From NCBI GenBank assembly GCA_964654125.1, contig CAZZGG010000071.1, positions 1 through 13,234 of the forward strand: a DNA stretch of 13,234 bases, in the 5' to 3' direction. The DNA is from JAAYBY01 sp964654125. Its GTDB lineage: Bacteria > Bacillota > Clostridia > Saccharofermentanales > UBA5734. Position 1 is the stretch's first letter. Every line of letters starts with the position of its first letter. The position numbers and the translations under genes are program-made. Below are positions 6,757-13,234 of the stretch, in pieces. Below the pieces are notes generated by a model. The model had not been told where the DNA came from, did not search any database, and worked only from the letters and a program-made list of their open reading frames with translations.

Positions 6757-6994
6757 AAACGCCATGATGGAGAGAGTAAGCAGCAAAAAGATGCCAGAGA
6801 AGGCAGGGCCAGGGGCTGAAAGCCCGCCGCTTCTGAAAGCTGCTGAAGTTCACTCTGGAGCGGTCTTGCTGAAGCTTAAGTAGGCAGGGACGGTTCATCA
6901 CCGTTAAAGAGTGCAAAGAGAGCCGCAGGCTGGCACTTGCGGAATTCGGGTGGTACCGCGGATTAACTCCGTCCCGACCAGGGGCGGTTTTTTT
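6757..6994 (+). promoter_or_regulatory. T-box riboswitch, phenylalanine-specific (specifier UUC), upstream of pheST
   Basis: The leader shows the hallmark T-box sequence GGGTGGTACCGCGG (6948-6961). Its TGGT pairs with the ACCA end of uncharged tRNA, fitting the A discriminator of tRNA-Phe. Stem I is recognisable: AGAGT (about 6773-6777) pairs with ACTCT (6852-6856), and GCAGC pairs with GCTGC above it. The bulge on the 3' side contains TTC (6849-6851) followed by A, the expected place and context for a Phe specifier codon. A small hairpin (ACGGT, then ACCGT, 6890-6904) fits stem III. Uncharged tRNA-Phe would stabilise the antiterminator and let RNA polymerase into pheS and pheT. This explains essentially the whole gap between 6722 and 7035. 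Confidence 0.93.
6969..6994 (+). terminator. T-box intrinsic terminator
   Basis: CCGTCCC (6969-6975) pairs with GGGGCGG (6981-6987) over seven base pairs (one G-U) around the loop GACCA, followed by seven T residues (6988-6994). Outside it ACCGC of the T-box sequence (6955-6959) could pair alternatively with the GCGGT at 6984-6988, so terminator and antiterminator exclude each other. Confidence 0.9.
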
Positions 6995-7035
6995 ATGGGC
7001 CGGCAGGATCCGCCGGCAGTTGGAGGAGGAAGTAA

Positions 7036-8067
7036 ATGGATGAGATACGCAGCCGGCTAAGTCAATTAGCCCAGAATTTTAAAAATGAGATCAGGCTGGC
7101 GGCTGACCTGGCTGCCCTGACCGGGCTCAAGGTTGCCTATTTGGGCAAAAAAGGTCATCTGACCGGGATTTTACGTGCTATGGGTCAGCTGAACCCGGCC
7201 CAAAGACCCCTGGTCGGCCAGTTGGCCAATCAACTGCGCCAGGAGCTGGAAAACCTGCTGGAGGAGGCCACAGACCGTCTGGGCCGGCAGGAGCAGGCGA
7301 CCCGGCTGGCCCGGGAACAGCTTGATGTGACCAGGCCAGGGGAAAAACAGCTCGTGGGCGGCCGCCACCCCTTGACCCTGGTCATTGATGAGATCTGTCA
7401 CATTTTTATCGGCCTGGGCTACTCGGTGGCAGAAGGTCCGGAAATAGAATACGACCGTTATAATTTTGAACTGCTGCGCCTGCCCCAGGACCACCCGGCC
7501 CGCGATGAGCAGGATACCTTTTATATCACTGACCATATTCTTTTGCGCACCCAGACCTCACCGGTCCAGATCAGGGTCATGCAAGAACAAAAACCACCGA
7601 TCAAGATTGTCTGCCCCGGCAAGGTCTACCGTTCTGACACAGTCGATGCCACCCATTCGCCGGTCTTCCACCAGATCGAGGGCTTGGTGGTGGATGAGGG
7701 TGTCACCATGGGCGATCTGGTTGGCTCTTTGCAACTTTTCAGCCGTCAGCTTTTTGGTGAAAAGACCCGGATCCGGCTGCGCCCCCACCATTTTCCCTTT
7801 ACTGAACCCAGCTGTGAAGTGGATATCAGCTGCTGGAACTGCCAGGGCCAGGGCTGCCGCACCTGTAAACAGGAAGGCTGGATTGAAGTTTTGGGAGCCG
7901 GCATGGTCCATCCGGAAGTTTTGGAAAATTGTGGTATTGATGCCAGCCGTTACAGTGGATTTGCCTTTGGCATCGGGGTGGAACGAACCGCCATGGGCCG
8001 CTTTGGCATCGATGATATCAGGCATTTTTACGAGAACGATCTTCGTTTTCTCAGCCAGTTTCGCTAG
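7036..8067 (+). CDS. pheS: Phenylalanyl-tRNA synthetase alpha subunit
   Basis: A 343-residue class II synthetase subunit with ATG 7036 behind GGAGGAGG. It charges tRNA-Phe with phenylalanine in a cytosolic alpha2-beta2 complex with PheT. Residues 1 to about 90 are the tRNA-binding helical arm. The catalytic core shows motif 2 around FHQIEGLVVDEG (about 212-223), a CxxCx4CxxC cluster (CWNCQGQGCRTC, about 266-277) common in firmicute PheS, GAGMVHPEVL (about 286-295), and motif 3 in GIGVERTAMGRFGI (about 313-326) with its conserved Arg. Length is normal. It is controlled by the preceding T-box and separated from pheT by 17 bases holding a strong ribosome binding site. Confidence 0.98.
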   Translation: MDEIRSRLSQLAQNFKNEIRLAADLAALTGLKVAYLGKKGHLTGILRAMGQLNPAQRPLVGQLANQLRQELENLLEEATDRLGRQEQATRLAREQLDVTRPGEKQLVGGRHPLTLVIDEICHIFIGLGYSVAEGPEIEYDRYNFELLRLPQDHPARDEQDTFYITDHILLRTQTSPVQIRVMQEQKPPIKIVCPGKVYRSDTVDATHSPVFHQIEGLVVDEGVTMGDLVGSLQLFSRQLFGEKTRIRLRPHHFPFTEPSCEVDISCWNCQGQGCRTCKQEGWIEVLGAGMVHPEVLENCGIDASRYSGFAFGIGVERTAMGRFGIDDIRHFYENDLRFLSQFR

Positions 8068-8084
8068 GCGGGAAGGAGTAATTT

Positions 8085-10499
8085 ATGAAAGTCACTATGG
8101 AATGGCTGAGGGAATTCACCCCTTTGCCCCAAGATACAGCAAAATTTGCCGCCAGCATGACCATGAGCGGGTCCAAAGTGGAAAGTGTCACCAATACAGG
8201 TGGCCAGATCGCTAAAATCAGCACCGGCAGGATCCTTGCGATAACCCAGCACCCTGATGCTGACCGGCTGGTGATCTGCCAGGTCGACCTGGGGGATAAG
8301 GAGCTGACCATAGTCACCGGTGCCAGTAATGTGCAGGCAGGTGACATAGTGCCGGTGGCCCTTCATGGTGCAGTCCTGGCTGACGGCAGCCGCATCAAGC
8401 GGGGCAAGATCCGCGGCCAGGTCTCCGAAGGCATGCTCTGCAGTATCGAGGAACTGGGTTATACAAACCATGATTTTCCAGATGCGGCTGCAGACGGTAT
8501 TTATATTCTGCCCCCGGACACCCAGTTGGGCCAGGACATCCGCACAGTACTTTTCCTGGATGATGAAGTGATTGAGTTTGAAATCACCTCCAACCGGGTC
8601 GACTGTTTTAGTGTCGAAGGCCTGGCCCGGGAAGCTGCTGCCAGCCTGGAGCTGCCTTTTAATAAATTAGAGCCTCAGGTCAGGTCAGGGCATGTCAGCA
8701 AGGCCCATGACCTGGCTTCGATCAGTATCACGGCGCCTGATCTTTGCCAGCGCTATTGTGGCCGGGTGGTCAAGGATATCAAGATTGGGCCTTCGCCGGC
8801 TTGGCTGTGCCGCCGCCTGCGTGGGGCCGGTCTACGTCCGATCAATAACCTGGTCGATATCACCAACTATGTTCTTTTAGAACTGGGCCAGCCCATGCAT
8901 GCTTTTGATCTGGACCAGCTCGCTGCTAACAAGATCATTGTCCGGCGGGCCAAGCCCGGAGAGAAAATAAAAACCCTGGATGGCAACCAGCGCCAACTGG
9001 ATGAAAATATGCTGGTGATTGCTGACCAGGACCGGGCGGTGGCGATTGCCGGTGTCATGGGCGGCGAAAACTCCGAGGTGACAGAAAACACCAGCGCAGT
9101 GCTACTAGAATCGGCCACTTTCAGTGCCCGGGCAGTGCGGCGGGCCAGCCGCCAGCTGGGCCTGCGCACAGATGCTTCAGCTCTTTTTGAAAAAGGGCTG
9201 GACAGCAATAATGCGCAAAGAGCGATTGACCGGGCCTGCCAGCTGATTGAGCAGCTGGGTGCCGGCACAGTCTGCCCTGGCTTGATCGATGTCTGGCCAG
9301 AGAAAAAAGCAGTGGCCACTATCTCCTTTAGCGCTCGCGGCATCAACAGCATCCTGGGTACAGAATTGACAGACGACTGGCTGATTAAAAGCCTGGCCCG
9401 CCTGGAAATCCCGGTCAGCCAGAAGGGGACAGGGCTGCTAGCCCAGATTCCATCCTGGCGGCCCGACCTGCAAAGGGAAGTCGACCTGGCTGAAGAAGCA
9501 GCTCGCCTCTATGGCTATAATAATATAGAACCTTCACTGCTGTCGGGCAAGCAGACCACCCTGGGTGGGCTAAGCAGCCAGCAAAAGACCAGGGAAAAGG
9601 TCAAGGATCTTTTCCTGGCGGCCGGATTTTTTGAAGCTTGCACTTACTCATTTGAAAGCCCGCGCCAGCTGGATAAGCTGCTAGTGGCCCAGGATCATGC
9701 TCTGCGCCGCCAGATCCGCTTGAAAAATCCTTTAGGTGAAGATTATTCCTGCATGCGCAGCACCATGCTGCCTTCGCTTTTGAATGTTGCTGCCACCAAC
9801 TGGAGCCGCTCGGTGGCCCAGGCCAGCATCTTTGAAATAGGCTTTGTGTATCAGGCCGAAGAGCTGCCCTTAAAAGAACTGCCTGTCGAGGAAAGACGGC
9901 TGGCCGGCTTCTTATACGACAGTGCCTGTTCAGCTCAAGACGGTCTCTTTTTTAAAGCCAAGGGTATCTTGAGTGAGCTCTTTACCCACCTAAAGCCTGG
10001 CCAGATCACATATCAGGCCGACCAGGCCCAAGCCTGGCTGCATCCGGGCCGCACAGCTGCCTTGCGCCTGGAGGGTGAGTTGTTAGGCTATCTGGGCCAG
10101 ATCCACCCTGATGTGGCAGCAAACTTTGCCTGCCCCCCGGGTCTGGTTGCCTTTGAATTAAACCTGGACCTGCTCAGCCAAAAGGCAACGGCCCAGCGCA
10201 GCTATCAGGCCCTGGCCAAGTTCCCGGCGGTCTCCTTTGACTTGGCCCTGCTGGTACCGGAGCAAGTGCCGGCCGGCCAGATTGCTGACTTGATCAGGCA
10301 AGCTGGCGGCAGCCTCCTAGAAGAGCTGGAGCTTTTTGATGTCTACCAGGGCCCTCAGGTGGAAGCAGGCCACAAGTCGCTGGCTTATCAGCTGCTTTTT
10401 AGGGCATCTGACAAGACCCTCAGCGATAAGGAAGTGGCCGGGCAGGTCAACAAGATACTGGAGCTTTTAGGCAAAAAAGCCTCCGCCCGCTTGCGCTGA
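8085..10499 (+). CDS. pheT: Phenylalanyl-tRNA synthetase beta subunit
   Basis: An 804-residue protein, normal length, with ATG 8085 behind GGAAGGAGT. In order: an N-terminal MKVTMEWLREF segment; an EMAP-type tRNA-binding OB domain (about 40-150, HPDADRL and VVTGASN-like VTGASNVQAGD); the B3/B4 editing domain, with RPINNLVDITNYV and GQPMHAFD (about 247-270) and GVMGGENSEV (about 323-332); the B5 domain (about 412-485, ending IPSWRPDL and LYGYNNI); a catalytic-like core; and the C-terminal FDX-ACB anticodon-binding domain (about 706-804, YQALAKFPAVSFDLAL to the end). It edits tyrosine mischarged on tRNA-Phe and binds the tRNA for PheS. The gene ends the T-box operon; no intrinsic terminator is evident before the next promoter 10 bases downstream. 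Confidence 0.98.
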   Translation: MKVTMEWLREFTPLPQDTAKFAASMTMSGSKVESVTNTGGQIAKISTGRILAITQHPDADRLVICQVDLGDKELTIVTGASNVQAGDIVPVALHGAVLADGSRIKRGKIRGQVSEGMLCSIEELGYTNHDFPDAAADGIYILPPDTQLGQDIRTVLFLDDEVIEFEITSNRVDCFSVEGLAREAAASLELPFNKLEPQVRSGHVSKAHDLASISITAPDLCQRYCGRVVKDIKIGPSPAWLCRRLRGAGLRPINNLVDITNYVLLELGQPMHAFDLDQLAANKIIVRRAKPGEKIKTLDGNQRQLDENMLVIADQDRAVAIAGVMGGENSEVTENTSAVLLESATFSARAVRRASRQLGLRTDASALFEKGLDSNNAQRAIDRACQLIEQLGAGTVCPGLIDVWPEKKAVATISFSARGINSILGTELTDDWLIKSLARLEIPVSQKGTGLLAQIPSWRPDLQREVDLAEEAARLYGYNNIEPSLLSGKQTTLGGLSSQQKTREKVKDLFLAAGFFEACTYSFESPRQLDKLLVAQDHALRRQIRLKNPLGEDYSCMRSTMLPSLLNVAATNWSRSVAQASIFEIGFVYQAEELPLKELPVEERRLAGFLYDSACSAQDGLFFKAKGILSELFTHLKPGQITYQADQAQAWLHPGRTAALRLEGELLGYLGQIHPDVAANFACPPGLVAFELNLDLLSQKATAQRSYQALAKFPAVSFDLALLVPEQVPAGQIADLIRQAGGSLLEELELFDVYQGPQVEAGHKSLAYQLLFRASDKTLSDKEVAGQVNKILELLGKKASARLR

Positions 10500-10509
10500 T
10501 TGCTAGCAG

Positions 10510-10538
10510 TTGAATTTATCTGCTATTTCATGTATAAA
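10510..10538 (+). promoter_or_regulatory. Promoter of the amino acid ABC transporter operon
   Basis: TTGAAT (10510-10515) and TATAAA (10533-10538) are exactly 17 bases apart. The start would be near 10545, leaving a leader of about 40 bases with no visible riboswitch or attenuator. No operator with clear symmetry is seen. Confidence 0.6.
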
Positions 10539-10586
10539 TATACACGTGTCTTAAGCAAACACTAAAAAGACAGGATGGAGAAAATA

Positions 10587-11375
10587 ATGAAAAACTTAAA
10601 AAAGATCATTACTTTGCTGCTGGCAGCAGCCCTGCTGCTTAGTCTGGCAGCCTGCAGCCAGGCTGACAAGGTGCAGATTGGCAGTGCCGAGGATCTCAAG
10701 GGCAAGACAATTGGTGTCCAGCTGGGTACAACAGGTGATGATATAGCCACCAAGGAAGTGGAAGCCAAGGAAGTCGAGCGTTATACCCGCTTTGTTGATG
10801 CCATCACTGCCCTCAAACAAAAAAAGATCGACTGTATCATCATGGACAGGGACACCGCTGATGCTTATTTGAAAAATAACTCAGACCTGATGCAGCTTGA
10901 TGTCGGCTTTGAACCTGAGCAATATGCTATCGCTGTAAAAAAAGGTGATGCGGAACTTTTGGCCACCGTCAACAAGGTTATTGCCGATATGAAATCAGAT
11001 GGTTCTTTAGCTGCCTCTTTCGAAGCCCATGAGGGCGAGGCCGGTCCGGCACCTGACCTGAATAAGGGTGGCTCTGGCGGAGTCCTGCTGGTAGGCACAG
11101 AGTCTGGCTTCCCGCCCTATGAATATCCCAGTGGCGATACCATTGCCGGTGTCGATATGGATATCATGTCCCGGATTGCCAGTGAACTTTCCATGGAGCT
11201 GGAAATTGAAGACATGCCTTTTGAGAGCCTGATTGCCGCTCTGACCAGTGGCAAGATCAAGGCGATAGCTGCCGGCATGACCATCAATGAGGAACGCCTG
11301 GTTAACGTTGACTTTTCCACACCATATGTTGATGCTTCCCAGGTTGTAGTTATCCGCAAGACCAGCAGTAAATGA
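10587..11375 (+). CDS. Amino acid ABC transporter substrate-binding lipoprotein, apparently circularly permuted
   Basis: A 262-residue lipoprotein. ATG 10587 is preferred over 10575 because GGATGGAG (10573-10580) is correctly spaced from it. The signal MKNLKKIITLLL ends in the lipobox LAAC with Cys23. The mature part is an SBP_bac_3 (cluster F) protein with its halves in the reverse of the usual order. First comes the normal second lobe: SAEDLKGKTIGVQLGTTGD (33-51), the IDCIIMD strand (81-87) and the EQYAIAVKKGD to MKSDGSL helix (111-141), usually the C-terminus. Then a linker rich in Gly, Pro and acids (about 146-165). Then the normal N-terminal lobe: LLVGTESGFPPYEY (167-180), GVDMDI (188-193), AAGMTINEER (228-237) and VDFSTPY (241-247), ending IRKTSSK, where a usual protein would continue into SAEDLKGK. 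Ligand motifs of both lobes are kept, so it is likely functional. The stop overlaps the permease start (ATGA). Confidence 0.9.
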   Translation: MKNLKKIITLLLAAALLLSLAACSQADKVQIGSAEDLKGKTIGVQLGTTGDDIATKEVEAKEVERYTRFVDAITALKQKKIDCIIMDRDTADAYLKNNSDLMQLDVGFEPEQYAIAVKKGDAELLATVNKVIADMKSDGSLAASFEAHEGEAGPAPDLNKGGSGGVLLVGTESGFPPYEYPSGDTIAGVDMDIMSRIASELSMELEIEDMPFESLIAALTSGKIKAIAAGMTINEERLVNVDFSTPYVDASQVVVIRKTSSK

Positions 11376-12208
11376 TCAGTAAAATTAAAAATCTAGATCA
11401 AGCAGGCAGGCAAAGACTGGTGACGGTTGTTTTAGCAGCTGGCACCAGCCTGGCTGCCTTGCTTTTTGTTCTCCTGGTCATCTTTCAGGAAAGACTGGGC
11501 CTGGACAGTGCCGCCCTGCACAGGCTGCGGCTTAATTTCTACAATAACTTCATTTTTGAGCAGCGCTGGCGCTGGCTGGCTGATGGTCTGGGCAAGACCT
11601 TGATCATTACGCTGCTGGCTACCCTGATCGGAATCACAATCGGATTATTCCTGGCTATTGTCAAGGTGGTTGATTATAACGGTAAGCGCATCTTTTTCCT
11701 GACCAGGTTTGTTGATATCTATTTGACTGTCATCCGGGGCACCCCGGCTGTGGTCCAGCTTTTGATCATGTATTTTGTGGTCTTTGCCAGTCTGCCGGTC
11801 AGTAAGATCATGGTCGCTGCCATGGCCTTTGGTATCAACAGCGGGGCTTATGTGGCCGAGATTATCCGCTCCGGTATCATGGCTGTTGACCGGGGCCAGA
11901 CAGAAGCCGGCCGTTCCCTGGGCCTGACCTATGCCGCCACCATGCGCAAGATCATTCTGCCCCAGGCGATCAAGAACATCCTGCCGGCCCTTTTTAATGA
12001 ATTGATCACCCTTTTAAAAGAAACTGCCGTGGTGGGCTACATAGCCGTCATGGACCTGACCCGGGCCGGTGATATGATCCGCTCCCGCACCTATGATGCC
12101 TTCATGCCGCTTTTGGCAGTGGCGGCAATTTATCTGATCATAGTGATGGGCCTGACCCGGGCTATGGCCAGGCTGGAAAGGAGGCTGCGCCGCAGTGATA
12201 ACCGTTAA
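11372..12208 (+). CDS. Amino acid ABC transporter permease (HisM/GlnP type)
   Basis: A 278-residue membrane protein whose ATG overlaps the previous stop by four bases. After an N-terminal hydrophobic segment (about 16-38) and an amphipathic stretch, the canonical domain runs from GLGKTLIITLLATLIG (72-87). It contains RGTPAVVQLL (122-131), INSGAYVAEIIRSG (155-168) and the cytoplasmic EAA coupling loop EAGRSLGLTYAATMRKIILPQ (178-198), which docks on the ATPase. LLKETAVVGYI and RSRTYDAFMPL (238-247) are typical of the clostridial polar amino acid permease group. As a single permease it would form a homodimer. Specificity cannot be read; polar or basic amino acids and cystine are all possible. 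The ATPase start lies inside its 3' end. Confidence 0.95.
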   Translation: MISKIKNLDQAGRQRLVTVVLAAGTSLAALLFVLLVIFQERLGLDSAALHRLRLNFYNNFIFEQRWRWLADGLGKTLIITLLATLIGITIGLFLAIVKVVDYNGKRIFFLTRFVDIYLTVIRGTPAVVQLLIMYFVVFASLPVSKIMVAAMAFGINSGAYVAEIIRSGIMAVDRGQTEAGRSLGLTYAATMRKIILPQAIKNILPALFNELITLLKETAVVGYIAVMDLTRAGDMIRSRTYDAFMPLLAVAAIYLIIVMGLTRAMARLERRLRRSDNR

Positions 12209-12923
12209 AGGCCTTTATAAGGATTTTGCTGATGTCAAGGTCTTAAAAAACATTGACTGTGTCATTGCAGAAGGCGAGAAGATTGTCATAGTCGGTCCTT
12301 CCGGTTCCGGCAAAAGCACTTTTTTGCGCTGCCTCAATCTTTTGGATGAGCCGACTGCCGGCGAGATTTTCATCGATGGACAGGAAATAACCTGCCCGGG
12401 CTGCAATATTAACCAGGTGCGCCAGAAGATGGGCATGGTTTTCCAGCATTTTAATCTTTTCCCCCATCTGACCGTCAAAGAAAATATCACTTTGGCACCT
12501 TTGACTCTGGGCCTTTTAAGTGCCCAGGCAGCAGAGGAAACTGCCCAGGAGTTGCTGCGCCATGTCGGAGTCAGTGACAAGGCGGATGTTTATCCAGCCA
12601 AGTTGTCCGGTGGCCAAAAGCAGCGGGTGGCCATCGCCCGGGCCCTGGCCATGCGGCCCAAGATCATGCTTTTTGATGAACCCACTTCTGCCCTCGACCC
12701 GGAGATGATCGGTGAGGTATTAGATGTTATGCGCCGCCTGGCTGAAGGGGGCATGACCATGATTGTTGTTTCTCATGAAATGGGCTTTGCCCGCCGGGTG
12801 GCCAGCCGGGTCCTCTTCATGGATGATGGCAGGATAGCTGAAGAAGGTCCGCCCGAACAACTATTCAATCAGCCGCAAAATCCACGCACCCGTGAGTTTT
12901 TATCCAAGGTGCTGCCCCATTGA
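12195..12923 (+). CDS. Amino acid ABC transporter ATP-binding protein (GlnQ/HisP type)
   Basis: A 242-residue ATPase starting at GTG 12195, within the last 14 bases of the permease gene; AAAGGAGG at 12177-12184 lies in the permease coding sequence and supports this start. All nucleotide-binding elements are intact: Walker A GPSGSGKST (34-42), Q-loop Gln84 in FQHFNLFPHLTV, signature LSGGQ (137-141), Walker B IMLFDEPTSALDPE (157-170) with Glu162, and the switch His194 in SHEMGFAR. FNLFPHLTV and SHEMGFAR are characteristic of the polar amino acid subfamily. It powers uptake through the permease dimer on the inner membrane face. The length is the family norm and the C-terminus (PREFLSKVL-type ending) is complete. 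Confidence 0.97.
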   Translation: MITVKGLYKDFADVKVLKNIDCVIAEGEKIVIVGPSGSGKSTFLRCLNLLDEPTAGEIFIDGQEITCPGCNINQVRQKMGMVFQHFNLFPHLTVKENITLAPLTLGLLSAQAAEETAQELLRHVGVSDKADVYPAKLSGGQKQRVAIARALAMRPKIMLFDEPTSALDPEMIGEVLDVMRRLAEGGMTMIVVSHEMGFARRVASRVLFMDDGRIAEEGPPEQLFNQPQNPRTREFLSKVLPH

Positions 12924-12936
12924 ATAAAATATTTCT

Positions 12937-12975
12937 GTTCAAGGGACTCTTCGCCTCAGGAAGTATCCCTTGAGC
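12937..12975 (+). other. Long hairpin downstream of the ABC transporter operon
   Basis: GTTCAAGGGA (12937-12946) pairs with TCCCTTGAGC (12966-12975) over ten base pairs (one G-U). After a 2x2 internal loop, CTTC (12949-12952) pairs with GAAG (12960-12963) around GCCTCAG. It begins 13 bases after the ATPase stop. The following bases TTATCTAG are not a real U-run, so it is a poor intrinsic terminator; it could protect the mRNA 3' end. Its 3' arm overlaps a possible -35 box, and CTTGAGC in that arm could pair instead with GCTCAAG at 13023-13029. Confidence 0.6.
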
Positions 12976-12998
12976 TTATCTAGCAAGTTGGATATGAT
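12970..12998 (+). promoter_or_regulatory. Candidate promoter for the gene at 13180
   Basis: TTGAGC (12970-12975) and TATGAT (12993-12998) are 17 bases apart, four and five of six to consensus. Transcription would begin near 13005, giving a leader of about 175 bases that contains a hairpin and a terminator-like structure before the start codon. Confidence 0.4.
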
Positions 12999-13012
12999 GA
13001 TGACGTCTTTAA

Positions 13013-13065
13013 AATGCTTGGGGCTCAAGCGCCCAACTGCATTCAAGCCTGAGCAATGAAATTGT
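13013..13065 (+). other. Structured leader element, hairpin with possible loop pseudoknot
   Basis: AATGC-TTGGG (13013-13022) pairs with CCCAA-ct-GCATT (13032-13043) over ten base pairs with a two-base bulge, closing the nine-base loop GCTCAAGCG. Five loop bases GCTCA (13023-13027) are complementary to TGAGC (13050-13054) just downstream, which would make an H-type pseudoknot. CAAT-gaa-ATTG (13054-13064) is an alternative small stem. I do not recognise a known riboswitch class here. Structure was found by eye only. Confidence 0.35.
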
Positions 13066-13082
13066 TCTAACCCAATTAGCAC

Positions 13083-13119
13083 AGTGGGCAGGGAAACACA
13101 GATTTCTCTGTCCACTTTT
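13083..13119 (+). terminator. Intrinsic terminator or attenuator before the last gene
   Basis: A continuous 14-base-pair stem, 13083-13096 with 13103-13116 (two G-U pairs), closes the six-base loop CACAGA; the stem base runs into TTTT at 13116-13119. The U-run is short, so efficiency is uncertain. It may end the ABC transporter transcript from 12923, or act as an attenuator for the gene at 13180. GCCCAACT (13031-13038) can pair with the terminator's 5' arm AGTGGGC (13083-13089) with one bulge, which would dissolve both the terminator and the upstream hairpin. Confidence 0.65.
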
Positions 13120-13179
13120 GCAAATAAGGGGAGCGGCCGGAAAGCTGGGTCTAAATCAAGATCAGGAGGAGGCGATTAG

Positions 13180-13234
13180 ATGGGCTTTGTCAATAATAGA
13201 CGCACACTTGTCCTGGTGATAATTTTAATTCTTT
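13180..13234 (+). CDS. Unidentified protein with N-terminal membrane/signal segment, 5' fragment
   Basis: ATG 13180 follows an excellent AGGAGGAGG (13164-13172) seven bases upstream, and the frame stays open to the window edge. The 18 visible codons read MGFVNNRR, two positive charges, then a run of Leu, Val and Ile. That is the pattern of a signal peptide or an N-terminal membrane anchor with the N-terminus inside. Too little is seen to name a family. Confidence 0.6.
   Translation, partial: MGFVNNRRTLVLVIILIL

Noticed and set aside
10545..10586. Possible riboswitch in front of the ABC transporter operon
   Set aside because: The leader is only about 40 bases and shows no hairpin or T-box-like sequence.
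1..13234. Very frequent CTGGCC/GGCCAG hexamers as a possible uptake or repeat signal
   Set aside because: They fall mostly in coding sequence as CTG GCC (Leu-Ala) and GGC CAG (Gly-Gln) on either gene strand, so codon preference explains them.

Overview
The window looks like a chromosomal segment of a moderately GC-rich, low-abundance-type Clostridia (Firmicutes). This rests on strong AGGAGG-type ribosome binding sites, sigma-A promoters with TTGnnn/TAtnnT boxes, a T-box leader in front of pheST, and an amino-acid ABC permease and ATPase of the clostridial type. Codon use is even across all genes (CTG Leu, GCC Ala, GGC Gly), so nothing is visibly foreign. I see no insertion sequence, tRNA, rRNA, CRISPR array or prophage gene.

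Layout, left to right. (1) The 3' end of a class B penicillin-binding protein of the PBP2 type. (2) A tightly packed trio at 412-1902: a methylglyoxal-synthase-family protein with an altered active site, D-aminoacyl-tRNA deacylase (dtd) and a glyoxalase-II-like metallo-hydrolase. (3) A convergent gene at 1906-3300 (minus) for a cytoplasmic Asp-box beta-propeller protein of sialidase type with an FN3-like N-terminus. (4) Diverging from it, a two-gene unit at 3419-6721: a three-domain protein (winged helix, LicC-type cytidylyltransferase, LicA-type choline kinase) followed by a BCCT-family quaternary-amine transporter. Together these would import choline (or a relative) and turn it into CDP-choline. 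(5) A phenylalanine T-box riboswitch with its terminator (about 6757-6994) controlling pheS and pheT. (6) A polar amino acid ABC transporter operon at 10587-12923 (lipoprotein, permease, ATPase, each overlapping the next). (7) A 256-base gap with several hairpins, a good intrinsic terminator and a possible promoter, then the first 18 codons of an unidentified membrane-anchored or secreted protein.

The most unusual item is the ABC transporter's binding protein. Its sequence blocks are in swapped order: the lobe-2 half, normally second, follows the lipoprotein signal directly, and the lobe-1 half, normally first, ends the protein, joined by a Gly/Pro-rich linker. This is the expected pattern of a circularly permuted SBP_bac_3 protein in an otherwise ordinary operon. 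Also worth attention are the methylglyoxal synthase homologue that has lost several remembered catalytic and phosphate-binding residues, the DNA-binding/LicC/LicA fusion facing a sialidase-fold gene across a divergent promoter, and the structured untranslated region at the right end. The rest (dtd, pheST, T-box, transporter ATPase) is conventional.
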